Source: UBA1443 sp964445745
GTDB lineage: Bacteria; Omnitrophota; Omnitrophia; Omnitrophales; Aquincolibacteriaceae
Assembly (NCBI GenBank): GCA_964445745.1
Contig: CAYULU010000044.1
Location: forward strand, 1 to 12,716
Length of the DNA stretch: 12,716 nucleotides
Direction of reading: 5' to 3'
The notes below the pieces were generated by a model. That model was not told the origin of the DNA and did not search any database. It saw only the letters and a program-made list of their open reading frames with translations. Made by a program: the position numbers and the translations under genes. This document shows, one piece after another, positions 7,295 through 12,716 of this stretch (within the stretch, counting starts at the first letter, position 1; the number at the start of each line of letters is the position of its first letter).

Positions 7295-9243
7295 GCGATG
7301 TAGTCGGAAAACTGTGGGGATTCTGCAATACTTTGAGGCATGACGGGGTCGACTACGGAGACTACATCGAGCAGTTGACCTATCTCCTCTTTCTCAAGAT
7401 GGCCGAGGAGAAAGGGGCCGAGATACCGAAAGAATATGCGTGGAGGGTCCTGCGTGAGAAGTCCGGGACCGACCTCACGGACTTCTATGTCGATGCCCTG
7501 AGAGGTCTAGGAAAGCAGAAAGGCACACTTGGAGACATTTACGGCGGAGCCATTTCCCGTTTCGCTAACCCCGTGAACCTGAAGCATCTCGTCAATCTCA
7601 TCGACGAAATCGAATGGACCTCGCTCAATGTCGACGTGAAAGCCGCGGCTTATGAAGGATTGCTTGAGAAATCGGCCTCCGAAGGCAAGAAGGGGGCGGG
7701 GCAATTTTTCACGCCTCGAATCCTGATTCAAACAATTGTTCGGTGCATGAAACCGGACCCGGTCAAGGTTAAGGATTTCACAATTCACGACCCGGCCACA
7801 GGGACCGGCGGCTTCTTGGTCTGTGCCTATGAATGGCTCATTGCCCAGACGAAGGGAGGGCTTGAGCGCGAAGATGCCAAACGAATCCTGCACAAGACCT
7901 ACTCAGGAACCGAACTGGTGGCCAGACCCCGGAGGTTGTGTCTGATGAATCTCTACCTTCATGGCATCCACGGCGATATCTATCTGGGCGATTCAATTTA
8001 TGAACCGCTCAAGGGCGAACGATACAGTTGCGTTTTGACAAATCCGCCTTTCGGGACTAAGGGAGCAAATCAAGCTCCAACCCGAGATGATTTCACAATT
8101 ACAACGAGTAACAAACAGCTCAACTTCGTTCAACACGTCGTCAATATCCTGAAGCCCGGAGGCCGGGCGGCCATTGTATTGCCAGATGGTGTCTTATCTT
8201 CAGGAAATAAGGTGTTTAAGCTCCTCATGGAAGATTGCAATTTGCACACGATTTTGAGATTACCGATAGGAACATTTACGCCTTATTCGCAAGGGGTCAA
8301 GGCCAACGTTATTTTTTTTGAAAAAGGTCGAAAAACTGAAAATTTATGGATTTACGATGCACGCACTAATATCCCGAAAGTGACGAAAAAGGACCGGCCT
8401 TTAACAATGGAATATTTTAAGGAATTCGAGGAATGTTATGGCAAAAATCCCAATGGATTATCTGAAAGAACTGAGGGGGAAAGATTTAAGAAATTCAGCA
8501 TCATAGAAGTTGCGAACAGGAACTACGATATCGACATCTTTTGGTTGAAGGATAGCTCTATTGAAGATGAATTTGAGCCGCCCGAAGTCATTATAAAGGC
8601 CGTTACGGAGAGCGAGGACAGAATCCACGCAATCATACGACAAATTACCCAAGCAGTAGAAAAAATGGATGAAGACTCTGGTGAATGGGAAATAAAGGAA
8701 ATGAAGGATGTAGCGGATATCATCATGGGGCAGTCTCCATCGTCCAAAACTTATAATACAAGTGGCGAGGGACTTCCGTTCTATCAGGGAAAAAAAGAGT
8801 TTGGTGAAGTTTACCCAACCACGAAGTATTGGTGCTCTCAACCCTCCAAGATTGCCCAAAAGGGGGATATATTATTGTCTGTTCGTGCTCCAGTGGGGCC
8901 GATAAATCTTGCGAAAGAAAAGTGCTGCATTGGTCGCGGTTTAGCGGCATTGCGCCCTAAGCCGTTGTTGGATGCAGAATACTTCTATCATTTTATGAAA
9001 TTCGTGCAGATTAAATTGATGTCTGCCGGGAGAGGTTCGACTTTTAATGCGATAAAAAGGAACGACGTACAAAAAATAATGGTTTCTTATCCGAAGAAAT
9101 TGAATGAGCAGAAGAAGATGATAATACGGATAAAGGACATCTTGAATAATAGCACCGACATTTCAGCTCAAAGCGAAACTCTGAGTAAAAATTTATTACG
9201 CTTTCAAAAATCAGTGCTTACCAAGCTTTTCAAGCAGGAGTAA
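7291..9243 (+). CDS. hsdM: Type I N6-adenine methyltransferase fused to a half specificity subunit (HsdM-S)
   Basis: The 650-residue protein joins two functions. Residues 1-430 are HsdM: helical N-terminal domain, GQFFTP (137-142), SAM-binding DPATGTGGF (167-175), and catalytic NPPF (251-254). A linker (430-465) leads to one target recognition domain (about 470-600: VADIIMGQSPSSKTYN, GDILLSVRAPVG, ALRPK). A coiled-coil tail (605-648) then ends in LLRFQKSVLTKLFKQE, like a normal HsdS end. A standard HsdS carries two recognition domains in about 400 residues, so this is a half S. Two fused chains would be expected to dimerise and read a symmetric split site. It overlaps hsdR by ATGA. GC falls from about 55% (near 7,900) to about 37-38% (near 8,300 and 8,700), consistent with exchange of the 3' end. 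Confidence 0.9.
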   Translation: MSDVVGKLWGFCNTLRHDGVDYGDYIEQLTYLLFLKMAEEKGAEIPKEYAWRVLREKSGTDLTDFYVDALRGLGKQKGTLGDIYGGAISRFANPVNLKHLVNLIDEIEWTSLNVDVKAAAYEGLLEKSASEGKKGAGQFFTPRILIQTIVRCMKPDPVKVKDFTIHDPATGTGGFLVCAYEWLIAQTKGGLEREDAKRILHKTYSGTELVARPRRLCLMNLYLHGIHGDIYLGDSIYEPLKGERYSCVLTNPPFGTKGANQAPTRDDFTITTSNKQLNFVQHVVNILKPGGRAAIVLPDGVLSSGNKVFKLLMEDCNLHTILRLPIGTFTPYSQGVKANVIFFEKGRKTENLWIYDARTNIPKVTKKDRPLTMEYFKEFEECYGKNPNGLSERTEGERFKKFSIIEVANRNYDIDIFWLKDSSIEDEFEPPEVIIKAVTESEDRIHAIIRQITQAVEKMDEDSGEWEIKEMKDVADIIMGQSPSSKTYNTSGEGLPFYQGKKEFGEVYPTTKYWCSQPSKIAQKGDILLSVRAPVGPINLAKEKCCIGRGLAALRPKPLLDAEYFYHFMKFVQIKLMSAGRGSTFNAIKRNDVQKIMVSYPKKLNEQKKMIIRIKDILNNSTDISAQSETLSKNLLRFQKSVLTKLFKQE

Positions 9244-9280
9244 CCCGTAGCAGAAATGTCGCATTGACGGATAATATTTT

Positions 9281-9487
9281 ATGCCAAAAAATTCTATACA
9301 TCATGCTTCTTTGCATCCACTAGATTCCGATACGCGAACCTTTGGCTGTCGGCACACAAATCCCGACATTTGCGCGAACAATGCTTTGCTAAAGGTCTGC
9401 GCTTTGGTCCGAAAAGATAAAATGTGTCTTTTCCCGCCGCGAACTTGGCCAAAGCAGTTCCAAAAACTTAGGAAAAAGACACAATGA
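9281..9487 (+). CDS. Small four-cysteine protein, function unknown
   Basis: A 68-codon frame encodes a compact protein with Cys at 23, 31, 40 and 49, spaced C-x7-C-x8-C-x8-C, with H25 beside the first. The cysteine-rich core (FGCRHTNPDIC...KVC...KMC) is followed by a PPRTWPKQFQKLRKK basic tail. The regular spacing looks selected and could bind zinc or form a redox cluster. It does not look like a chance frame. The ribosome site is weak, and the true start could be downstream of 9281, before the D16-SDTRTFGC core. It lies between the restriction operon and the TIR gene on the same strand, 37 bases after hsdMS. It could be an accessory to either. I do not recognise a named family. Confidence 0.5.
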   Translation: MPKNSIHHASLHPLDSDTRTFGCRHTNPDICANNALLKVCALVRKDKMCLFPPRTWPKQFQKLRKKTQ

Positions 9488-9500
9488 ATTTTTCAATGAG

Positions 9501-9534
9501 ACAATTTTTCGACATGAAGGAAACTTAAAATTGT
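9501..9534. promoter_or_regulatory. ACAATTTT/AAAATTGT inverted repeat before the TIR gene
   Basis: ACAATTTT (9501-9508) and AAAATTGT (9527-9534) form an 8-bp inverted repeat with an 18-base spacer, about 20 bases before the TIR start. It may be an operator or part of a promoter region for the TIR-2TM pair. AT-rich sequence makes short repeats like this fairly likely by chance, and no clear -10/-35 set was found. Confidence 0.22.
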
Positions 9535-9553
9535 TTGACCTTGGGGGTAGAAA

Positions 9554-9955
9554 GTGGCGGTTCGAGCGTTTCTGAGTTTTGTCGAAGAAGATTTAACGTA
9601 TGTGAATCTGTTTCGCGCACAGGCGAAAAATGAGTATTCAAATTTAGAGTTTGACGACTACTCGGTCAAAGAACCGATTAACAGTTACAATTCGGATTAC
9701 ATCAAACAACAAATTACGGCGAAGATTAAGTATGCCACGTTAACAGTCTGTCTTTATGGGCCGACCACGCATAGCAGTCCATGGGTTAACTGGGAATTAA
9801 ATAAGACGCTTGAAATGGGAAAGCCCATCATGGGAGTGTGGCTTTATGACGACGGTCGAATTCAATACTATCCCGGACCGTTGCAGAATTGGCCGCGGGT
9901 TGGTTGGGAACATAACAAGATTATGACGGCGATGAATAGTCTGATAACGAAATAG
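9554..9955 (+). CDS. TIR-like protein of the MTH538/ThsB (DUF1863) type
   Basis: The 133-residue protein is a single TIR-like domain. The first strand reads VRAFLSFVEEDLTYVNLFR (3-21). A core block, LYGPTTHSSPWVNWELNKTLEMGKPIMGVWL (67-97), holds W80-E81, where TIR enzymes keep the catalytic glutamate. FDDYSV (33-38) also fits the family. ThsB proteins of Thoeris use NAD+ to make a cyclic ADP-ribose-type signal on phage infection, which activates a partner effector. The start is GTG, chosen because GGGGGT lies a few bases upstream. The next gene, a two-transmembrane protein, begins 18 bases after its stop, so the two are probably one transcript. No ThsA-like SIR2-SLOG or Macro gene is in view. 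Enzyme activity is inferred. Confidence 0.8.
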   Translation: MAVRAFLSFVEEDLTYVNLFRAQAKNEYSNLEFDDYSVKEPINSYNSDYIKQQITAKIKYATLTVCLYGPTTHSSPWVNWELNKTLEMGKPIMGVWLYDDGRIQYYPGPLQNWPRVGWEHNKIMTAMNSLITK

Positions 9956-9973
9956 CCAGACCGGAGGGGGAAG

Positions 9974-10435
9974 ATGACAGACCAAGAATTCCAACAGTAT
10001 CGAGACGGCCGATATCAAGAGGCCTTAAAATTTTATGATGACCGGTCACAGAGCAATAAGTTCTGGCATCGGTTCTGCTCTATTTACATTCTACTCGTAT
10101 CGGTTGCTATCACACCGATTCTGACCCTGATTCCAAACCCTCTTTGGGGAATCATTGATGGGAAGACGTTGGCGGCAATTCTTGCTCCGACCGTCGCTCT
10201 TGTCTCTGCGCTATCAAATCATTTTAGATGTCACGAAAACTGGTTGCGCTATCGCTCCACGTGGGACGCCTTGAAACATGAGCTTCCTCACCGCGATGCG
10301 TCTGCCGGTCCTTACAAGGGAAGCCCGAACCGGAACTCCTTGTTCGTCGAACGAGTGGAAGACATTATCGGGAATGAAGGAATGGATTGGCTCTCATGTC
10401 ACGCCAAGAAAGATTCAGTAGGCCCCGCCCACTAA
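9974..10435 (+). CDS. Two-transmembrane DUF4231/SLATT-like membrane protein, likely effector
   Basis: The 153-residue protein has an amphipathic N-terminal helix rich in charge (1-32) and a hydrophobic segment at about 35-54 (FCSIYILLVSVAITPILTLI). After a short PNPLWGIIDGK loop comes a second segment at about 65-82. A conserved-looking cytosolic part follows, with FRCHENWLRYRSTWDALKHE (84-103) and SLFVERVEDIIGNEGMDW (122-139). This matches DUF4231, a member of the SLATT two-TM families described as partners of nucleotide-signal systems and predicted to form pores. A strong ribosome site (GGAGGGGGAAG) precedes the ATG. Being 18 bases after the TIR gene, it is the natural effector of that protein. 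That pairing is inference. Confidence 0.78.
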   Translation: MTDQEFQQYRDGRYQEALKFYDDRSQSNKFWHRFCSIYILLVSVAITPILTLIPNPLWGIIDGKTLAAILAPTVALVSALSNHFRCHENWLRYRSTWDALKHELPHRDASAGPYKGSPNRNSLFVERVEDIIGNEGMDWLSCHAKKDSVGPAH

Positions 10436-10804
10436 TAAACCCGCCGAAGCATTGCTGAAACGAATTCGTGATGTGAAGGAGACAGATACCTGCCGTCCAC
10501 GTTCAAAAGCTTTTCGGAAGTAAAAAAGACCTTCTAGCCTCCGCTCTGACCTTTCATCGTCTCCCACTATCACGCCATAGCCTTCCGAGAGAGATTTATT
10601 GTCTGGAATAAAAAATATATTTTTATGCTCATAACTAGCTTTAGCGCAATGAGTTGTGAAAAATATGGTGCCCCTTGTAGGGTTTCCTCGGGTAAGAAAA
10701 ACAATCAAATCGCTATAATGTAAAGTGGGGCGATATTGCCTCGACAACAAAAAAATCAAAATAGAGGTGAGACGTGAAAAATCTTTACACAGATTGCGGG
10801 TCAA
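10415..10804 (-). CDS. Possible minus-strand gene of unknown function
   Basis: A minus frame of about 129 codons fills the whole gap between the 2TM gene and the next plus gene, overlapping both by 20-30 bases. From about codon 33 it reads like a folded protein (SDLIVFLTRG, KNIFFIPDNKSLSEGYGVIVGDD, VSVSFTSRIRFSNASAGLLVGG). The listed start is TTG, and no ribosome site clearly marks it. The real start may be a TTG near 10,710-10,750, which would remove the overlap with the plus gene. A stop-free run of this length in AT-rich DNA is unlikely but not impossible by chance. No other gene explains 10436-10773. Family not recognised. It might be a truncated gene. Confidence 0.35.
   Translation of the reverse strand: MTRNLCKDFSRLTSILIFLLSRQYRPTLHYSDLIVFLTRGNPTRGTIFFTTHCAKASYEHKNIFFIPDNKSLSEGYGVIVGDDERSERRLEGLFYFRKAFERGRQVSVSFTSRIRFSNASAGLLVGGAY
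10714..10719 (+). promoter_or_regulatory. TATAAT box, possible -10 of the 77-codon gene
   Basis: A perfect TATAAT lies 55 bases before the GTG start at 10774. No good -35 hexamer occurs 16-18 bases upstream (the bases there are near GGTAAG), so this would be a weak or activator-dependent promoter. Confidence 0.25.
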
Positions 10805-11007
10805 TGGGCTTAGCAGGGACCTTACGGACGATGTTTAACGAGGGAAAGGCAAAGTCGTTGGAAGATGTTCGCCGTGAACTTAAGGCTTCGATAGGGTTGG
10901 ATTTCGAGGAATTGAGCCTCGTTTTAGTCATGAAGAAAAGTGGGGAGGAGGCGAAGTTCTTAACATTGGACTGGGTAACGCTGATGTCCCCGAAGATAAA
11001 GAAATAG
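10774..11007 (+). CDS. Small unrecognised protein, 77 residues
   Basis: A GTG-start frame follows a good ribosome site (GAGGTGAGAC). It encodes MKNLYTDCGSMGLAGTLRTMF, then a charged helix (NEGKAKSLEDVRRELKAS, 22-39), then FEELSLVLVMKKSGEEAKFLTLDWVTLM. The pattern of helix followed by two short strands looks like a real soluble domain, perhaps a regulator or a small partner of the replication genes. It has no visible transmembrane part or helix-turn-helix. It stands alone, with a 339-base gap upstream and a strong hairpin downstream. I do not recognise a family. Confidence 0.55.
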   Translation: MKNLYTDCGSMGLAGTLRTMFNEGKAKSLEDVRRELKASIGLDFEELSLVLVMKKSGEEAKFLTLDWVTLMSPKIKK

Positions 11008-11025
11008 GAAGCATCTTTTTGAGCT

Positions 11026-11068
11026 CATTTCTCACAACCCATTCAAAATAAATGGGTTGTGAGAAATG
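11026..11068. other. Perfect 18-bp hairpin upstream of the putative initiator
   Basis: CATTTCTCACAACCCATT (11026-11043) pairs fully with 11051-11068 around the 7-base loop CAAAATA. No T-run follows in either orientation, so it is not a canonical intrinsic terminator, although it could end the 77-codon transcript. Its right arm contains GTTGTGA, which recurs twice downstream (11074-11080, and 11084-11090 as GTTGTAA). Next to an initiator gene this suggests an origin or operator structure. Confidence 0.55.
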
Positions 11069-11090
11069 GACGTGTTGTGAAGTGTTGTAA
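11056..11090 (+). repeat. GTTGTRA short repeats (possible iterons)
   Basis: GTTGTGA occurs at 11056-11062 and 11074-11080, and GTTGTAA at 11084-11090. The last two sit in a tandem GTGTTGTRA pair 10 bp apart, about one helical turn. They end 23 bases before the initiator-like gene. Plasmid initiators bind iterons near their own genes to start replication and to autoregulate. Only three short copies are seen, so this is tentative. Confidence 0.35.
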
Positions 11091-11113
11091 GTCTATGGGG
11101 GGGAGGAATCACG

Positions 11114-12124
11114 ATGGGTGAAGAAACGATGGCCAAGGTTCCAAGGCATTACCTGGATGCTATGTTCATGCACCGGGATACGCTGATAAGGTTTCAATCG
11201 GGCTTATTGGCAGAGGGGAAAAAGCAACCCCTCCCGGACGACCTAGGTGCTCGACTCGACCAGGTGACTATGCTTATACCTGATTTCCGGGGTCTGCGTC
11301 TCGACTCGTGGGAAAAGAGGGTGGTTTGTGGCTGTTATTGTCACATCGCCCGACAGAACACCTCCGAGGTGCGCCCATTCATCCTTTTGAATAATCGGAG
11401 TGCGCTTTATGAGGAGGTGTTGGAAAAGGACAGGCGGGGCAGGTTCCGGGGCAGGGAAAGGCAGCTTGTCAATCAGGCACTCAGAAAACTTCAGCAGACT
11501 GTTCAACAAATCGTCTTTATCGGGCAGGTCGGTGGACGACGTAAGATTGTAGCGGTTCAGGCACCGCTCATTCGGGAAATCAGTTACAGTTTCGTCCCGC
11601 CCGATGGTTGTGGAACGGTCAGGAGTACCCTGGCCAAAGGGAAAATCTTGATAGAGTTCCACCCCGTTATTTTCAAAGGGCTTGTTGATAATTGGAGGCT
11701 AATCCCAAAAAATCTATCCAAAGAAATCCATCAAGTCTGTCCTGATATTCCAAAAGTGACAGCCCTCATGGAGGACTTCATCTTGTTCTTGCACAAACAT
11801 TCGTCGAGAACGGCAGAGGTGAGACGCCGGAGGAGCACTCTTGCCAAGGAGCTCAAGATAGAACCTCAATATCTCAAAAACCCTAAGCGTACTAATGAAA
11901 GCCTCTGTCGGGCGTTTGAGACCGCGAGGCGCACAGGGTACCTAACAGAATACCGCCTTGACCAACAAGGATGGGATGGGTTGGTGGATGTTTTCCTCCT
12001 GAATCCTGCCAAGTTTGAACATCTGAAACGGAGACTTGAAAGCAGGCCCACATCGGGGGAGATTTCGCCCCTTTCAGGGGGAAACGCGCCCTCTCTTGGG
12101 GAAAGCCAGGAACTAACCTTATGA
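11114..12124 (+). CDS. Probable winged-helix replication initiator protein
   Basis: The 336-residue protein appears to have two winged-helix-like halves. About 60-160 contains LRLDSWEKRVVCGCYCHIAR, then EEVLEKDRRGRFRGRERQLVNQALRKL and a strand pair. About 185-320 contains GKILIEFHPVIFKGLVDNW, then LMEDFILFLHKHS, RSTLAKELKI and RAFETARRTGYLTEYRLD. This duplicated architecture resembles plasmid Rep/TrfA-type initiators, though I cannot name a subfamily. G7-AGGAA just upstream is a strong ribosome site for the ATG at 11114; Met6 is an alternative. The last ~30 residues (PTSGEISPLSGGNAPSLGES) are low complexity, encoded by GC-rich DNA repeats. Iteron-like repeats precede it and a DnaB-like helicase follows, both supporting replication. 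It could instead be a transcription regulator. Confidence 0.5.
   Translation: MGEETMAKVPRHYLDAMFMHRDTLIRFQSGLLAEGKKQPLPDDLGARLDQVTMLIPDFRGLRLDSWEKRVVCGCYCHIARQNTSEVRPFILLNNRSALYEEVLEKDRRGRFRGRERQLVNQALRKLQQTVQQIVFIGQVGGRRKIVAVQAPLIREISYSFVPPDGCGTVRSTLAKGKILIEFHPVIFKGLVDNWRLIPKNLSKEIHQVCPDIPKVTALMEDFILFLHKHSSRTAEVRRRRSTLAKELKIEPQYLKNPKRTNESLCRAFETARRTGYLTEYRLDQQGWDGLVDVFLLNPAKFEHLKRRLESRPTSGEISPLSGGNAPSLGESQELTL
12046..12104. repeat. Three degenerate ~20-bp GC-rich repeats in the 3' end of the initiator gene
   Basis: The units are 12046-12065 (GCCCACATCGGGGGAGATTT), 12066-12084 (CGCCCCTTTCAGGGGGAAA) and 12085-12104 (CGCGCCCTCTCTTGGGGAAA). Each has a C-rich half, a 3-5 base centre and a G-rich half followed by A/T, so each is a small imperfect palindrome. 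They encode the low-complexity tail of the protein. Repeats at the end of an initiator gene can be origin iterons. A selfish coding repeat is the other option. Confidence 0.45.
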
Positions 12125-12137
12125 GGATGAAGAAGTT

Positions 12138-12218
12138 ATGAAAGAATTTTCCACTAAGAACTTTAATAAATCTATATCCCTGACCTGTACAGGTCAGGGA
12201 TTGAGTGAGTTGCTATGA
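12138..12218 (+). CDS. 26-residue leader-like ORF before the helicase
   Basis: ATG at 12138, preceded by GAGGATGAAGAAG, opens a 26-codon frame (MKEFSTKNFNKSISL..., ending SELL). Its TGA (12216-12218) overlaps the helicase ATG (12215) as ATGA. It starts 13 bases after the initiator stop. The ATGA overlap suggests translational coupling, and a 26-bp palindrome lies inside it. It might be a leader peptide controlling helicase translation, a tiny protein, or chance. No family is recognised. Confidence 0.35.
   Translation: MKEFSTKNFNKSISLTCTGQGLSELL
12176..12201. promoter_or_regulatory. 26-bp perfect palindrome before the helicase gene
   Basis: The sequence 12176-12201 equals its own reverse complement. 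It has half-site ATCCCTGACCTG and its centre is TGTACA. As DNA it is an ideal site for a dimeric regulator or initiator. As RNA it forms an 11-pair stem with a GTAC loop ending 13 bases before the helicase ATG. No T-run follows, so a terminator is unlikely. The helicase ribosome site (GAGTGAG, 12204-12210) sits just after it. Confidence 0.6.
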
Positions 12219-12664
12219 GTGAAAAAATCATACAAGATACTCTTTGGGAGAAACGGCTTGAAGTTGAAGGCCGTTCACAGGTTCCTCTCTCAAGCTATCT
12301 CCAAGAGAAATATGAGCGTGAGAAACAGAGGGGAACCCTTCAATCTCTGGGCTATCCTCTCAAGAAATTCAAGCGGTTAGCGACAAATATCGACGGTATA
12401 CAGCCGGGTTTTTACGTTGTTTCCGCCGAAACAAATGTGGGAAAGACGGCGTTCCTGACAAATCTTTTCCTCGATATTCTGGATGAGAACATCGAAGTCC
12501 AAGGTCTTTATTGCTCCCTAGACGACTCAAGAGACGTGATTATCAATCGTTTCATCGGTATCAGGACAGGATTAAACCTCAACCAGATTCAACGGCGTCA
12601 GAGCGACCCAAAGGACCAGGAGACAATCGGTCAATGCTATCAGCATCTCATCGACCTCCATTGA
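12215..12664 (+). CDS. DnaB-like replicative helicase, truncated after the first RecA motifs
   Basis: The 149-residue product starts with a charged helical region (1-50), then a RecA-type core: GFYVVSAETNVGKTAF with Walker A ATP-binding K77-T78, and LYCSLDDSRDVIINRF (98-113), at the place of the DnaB SLEM...R motif. DnaB-like ATPase domains normally need another 150-200 residues for Walker B, the sensor strand and the arginine finger. Here a TGA ends the frame at 12662-12664. Neither other plus frame after the stop looks like a helicase, so a simple one-base frameshift is not evident. A truncating rearrangement or a diverged short form is more likely. The context after an initiator-like gene fits element replication. 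Confidence 0.65.
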   Translation: MSEKIIQDTLWEKRLEVEGRSQVPLSSYLQEKYEREKQRGTLQSLGYPLKKFKRLATNIDGIQPGFYVVSAETNVGKTAFLTNLFLDILDENIEVQGLYCSLDDSRDVIINRFIGIRTGLNLNQIQRRQSDPKDQETIGQCYQHLIDLH

Positions 12665-12716
12665 GCCTACCCCCGAAAACGCTACCAGGTATAATTAGAG
12701 TCTTTGAAGGGTTACA

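Noticed and set aside
8312..8319. T8 tract in hsdMS as a phase-variation switch
   Set aside because: It encodes the conserved NVIFFEKG segment in the normal frame. A single tract of eight is too short to claim contingency control.
12690..12695. TATAAT near the right edge as a promoter
   Set aside because: No -35 at a suitable distance, and the sequence that it would drive is outside the window.
1..12716. CRISPR array or insertion sequence
   Set aside because: No regularly spaced identical repeats and no transposase motifs or terminal inverted repeats were found. The only recombinase is the tyrosine integrase.

Overview
The window looks like the integrase-proximal end of an integrated mobile element from a bacterium of roughly 50% GC. 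The sequence alone does not fix the lineage. Line-by-line GC ranges from the high 30s to the mid 50s, so the window is a mosaic of acquired blocks. It begins with the open end of a gene cut by the left edge (3-164) and about 350 bases with no gene I can support. Next comes the 3' half of a tRNA-Pro(GGG) gene (520-566), the classic target of a tyrosine integrase. An integrase gene (735-1781) follows, pointing away from it. The sequence 5' of the tRNA fragment is not tRNA-like, so this is not a simple intact-tRNA junction. It may be a tandem-insertion junction, a distal attachment site, or attP of an excised circle.

Bases 1834-9243 hold five tightly packed co-directional genes, joined by ATGA overlaps or zero spacing. 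They are the AbiE (type IV) antitoxin and nucleotidyltransferase toxin, a PD-(D/E)XK nuclease-like protein resembling DUF6602, a type I restriction HsdR of EcoEI type, and an HsdM fused to a half-size specificity subunit with one target recognition domain. A TGTAAAGG inverted repeat before the first gene is a plausible AbiEi operator that could control the whole transcript. Composition drops within hsdMS, which suggests that the recognition end was exchanged.

Bases 9281-10435 hold a small four-cysteine protein and then a two-gene cassette. The cassette is a TIR-like protein of the MTH538/ThsB (DUF1863) kind and a two-transmembrane DUF4231/SLATT-like protein. By family knowledge this fits a signal-producing TIR plus a membrane effector, a Thoeris-like abortive-infection arrangement. 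It is the best candidate here for a little-described defence system. A minus-strand ORF and a 77-codon gene follow.

Bases 11026-12716 look like a replication module: a long perfect hairpin and GTTGTRA repeats, a probable winged-helix replication initiator whose 3' end carries three degenerate GC-rich repeats of about 20 bp, a 26-codon leader-like ORF containing a 26-bp perfect palindrome, and a DnaB-like helicase that stops early. Overall the layout is attachment site, integrase, defence cargo, replication genes. It suits an integrative plasmid, phage-plasmid or ICE-like island. No conjugation or virion genes are visible.
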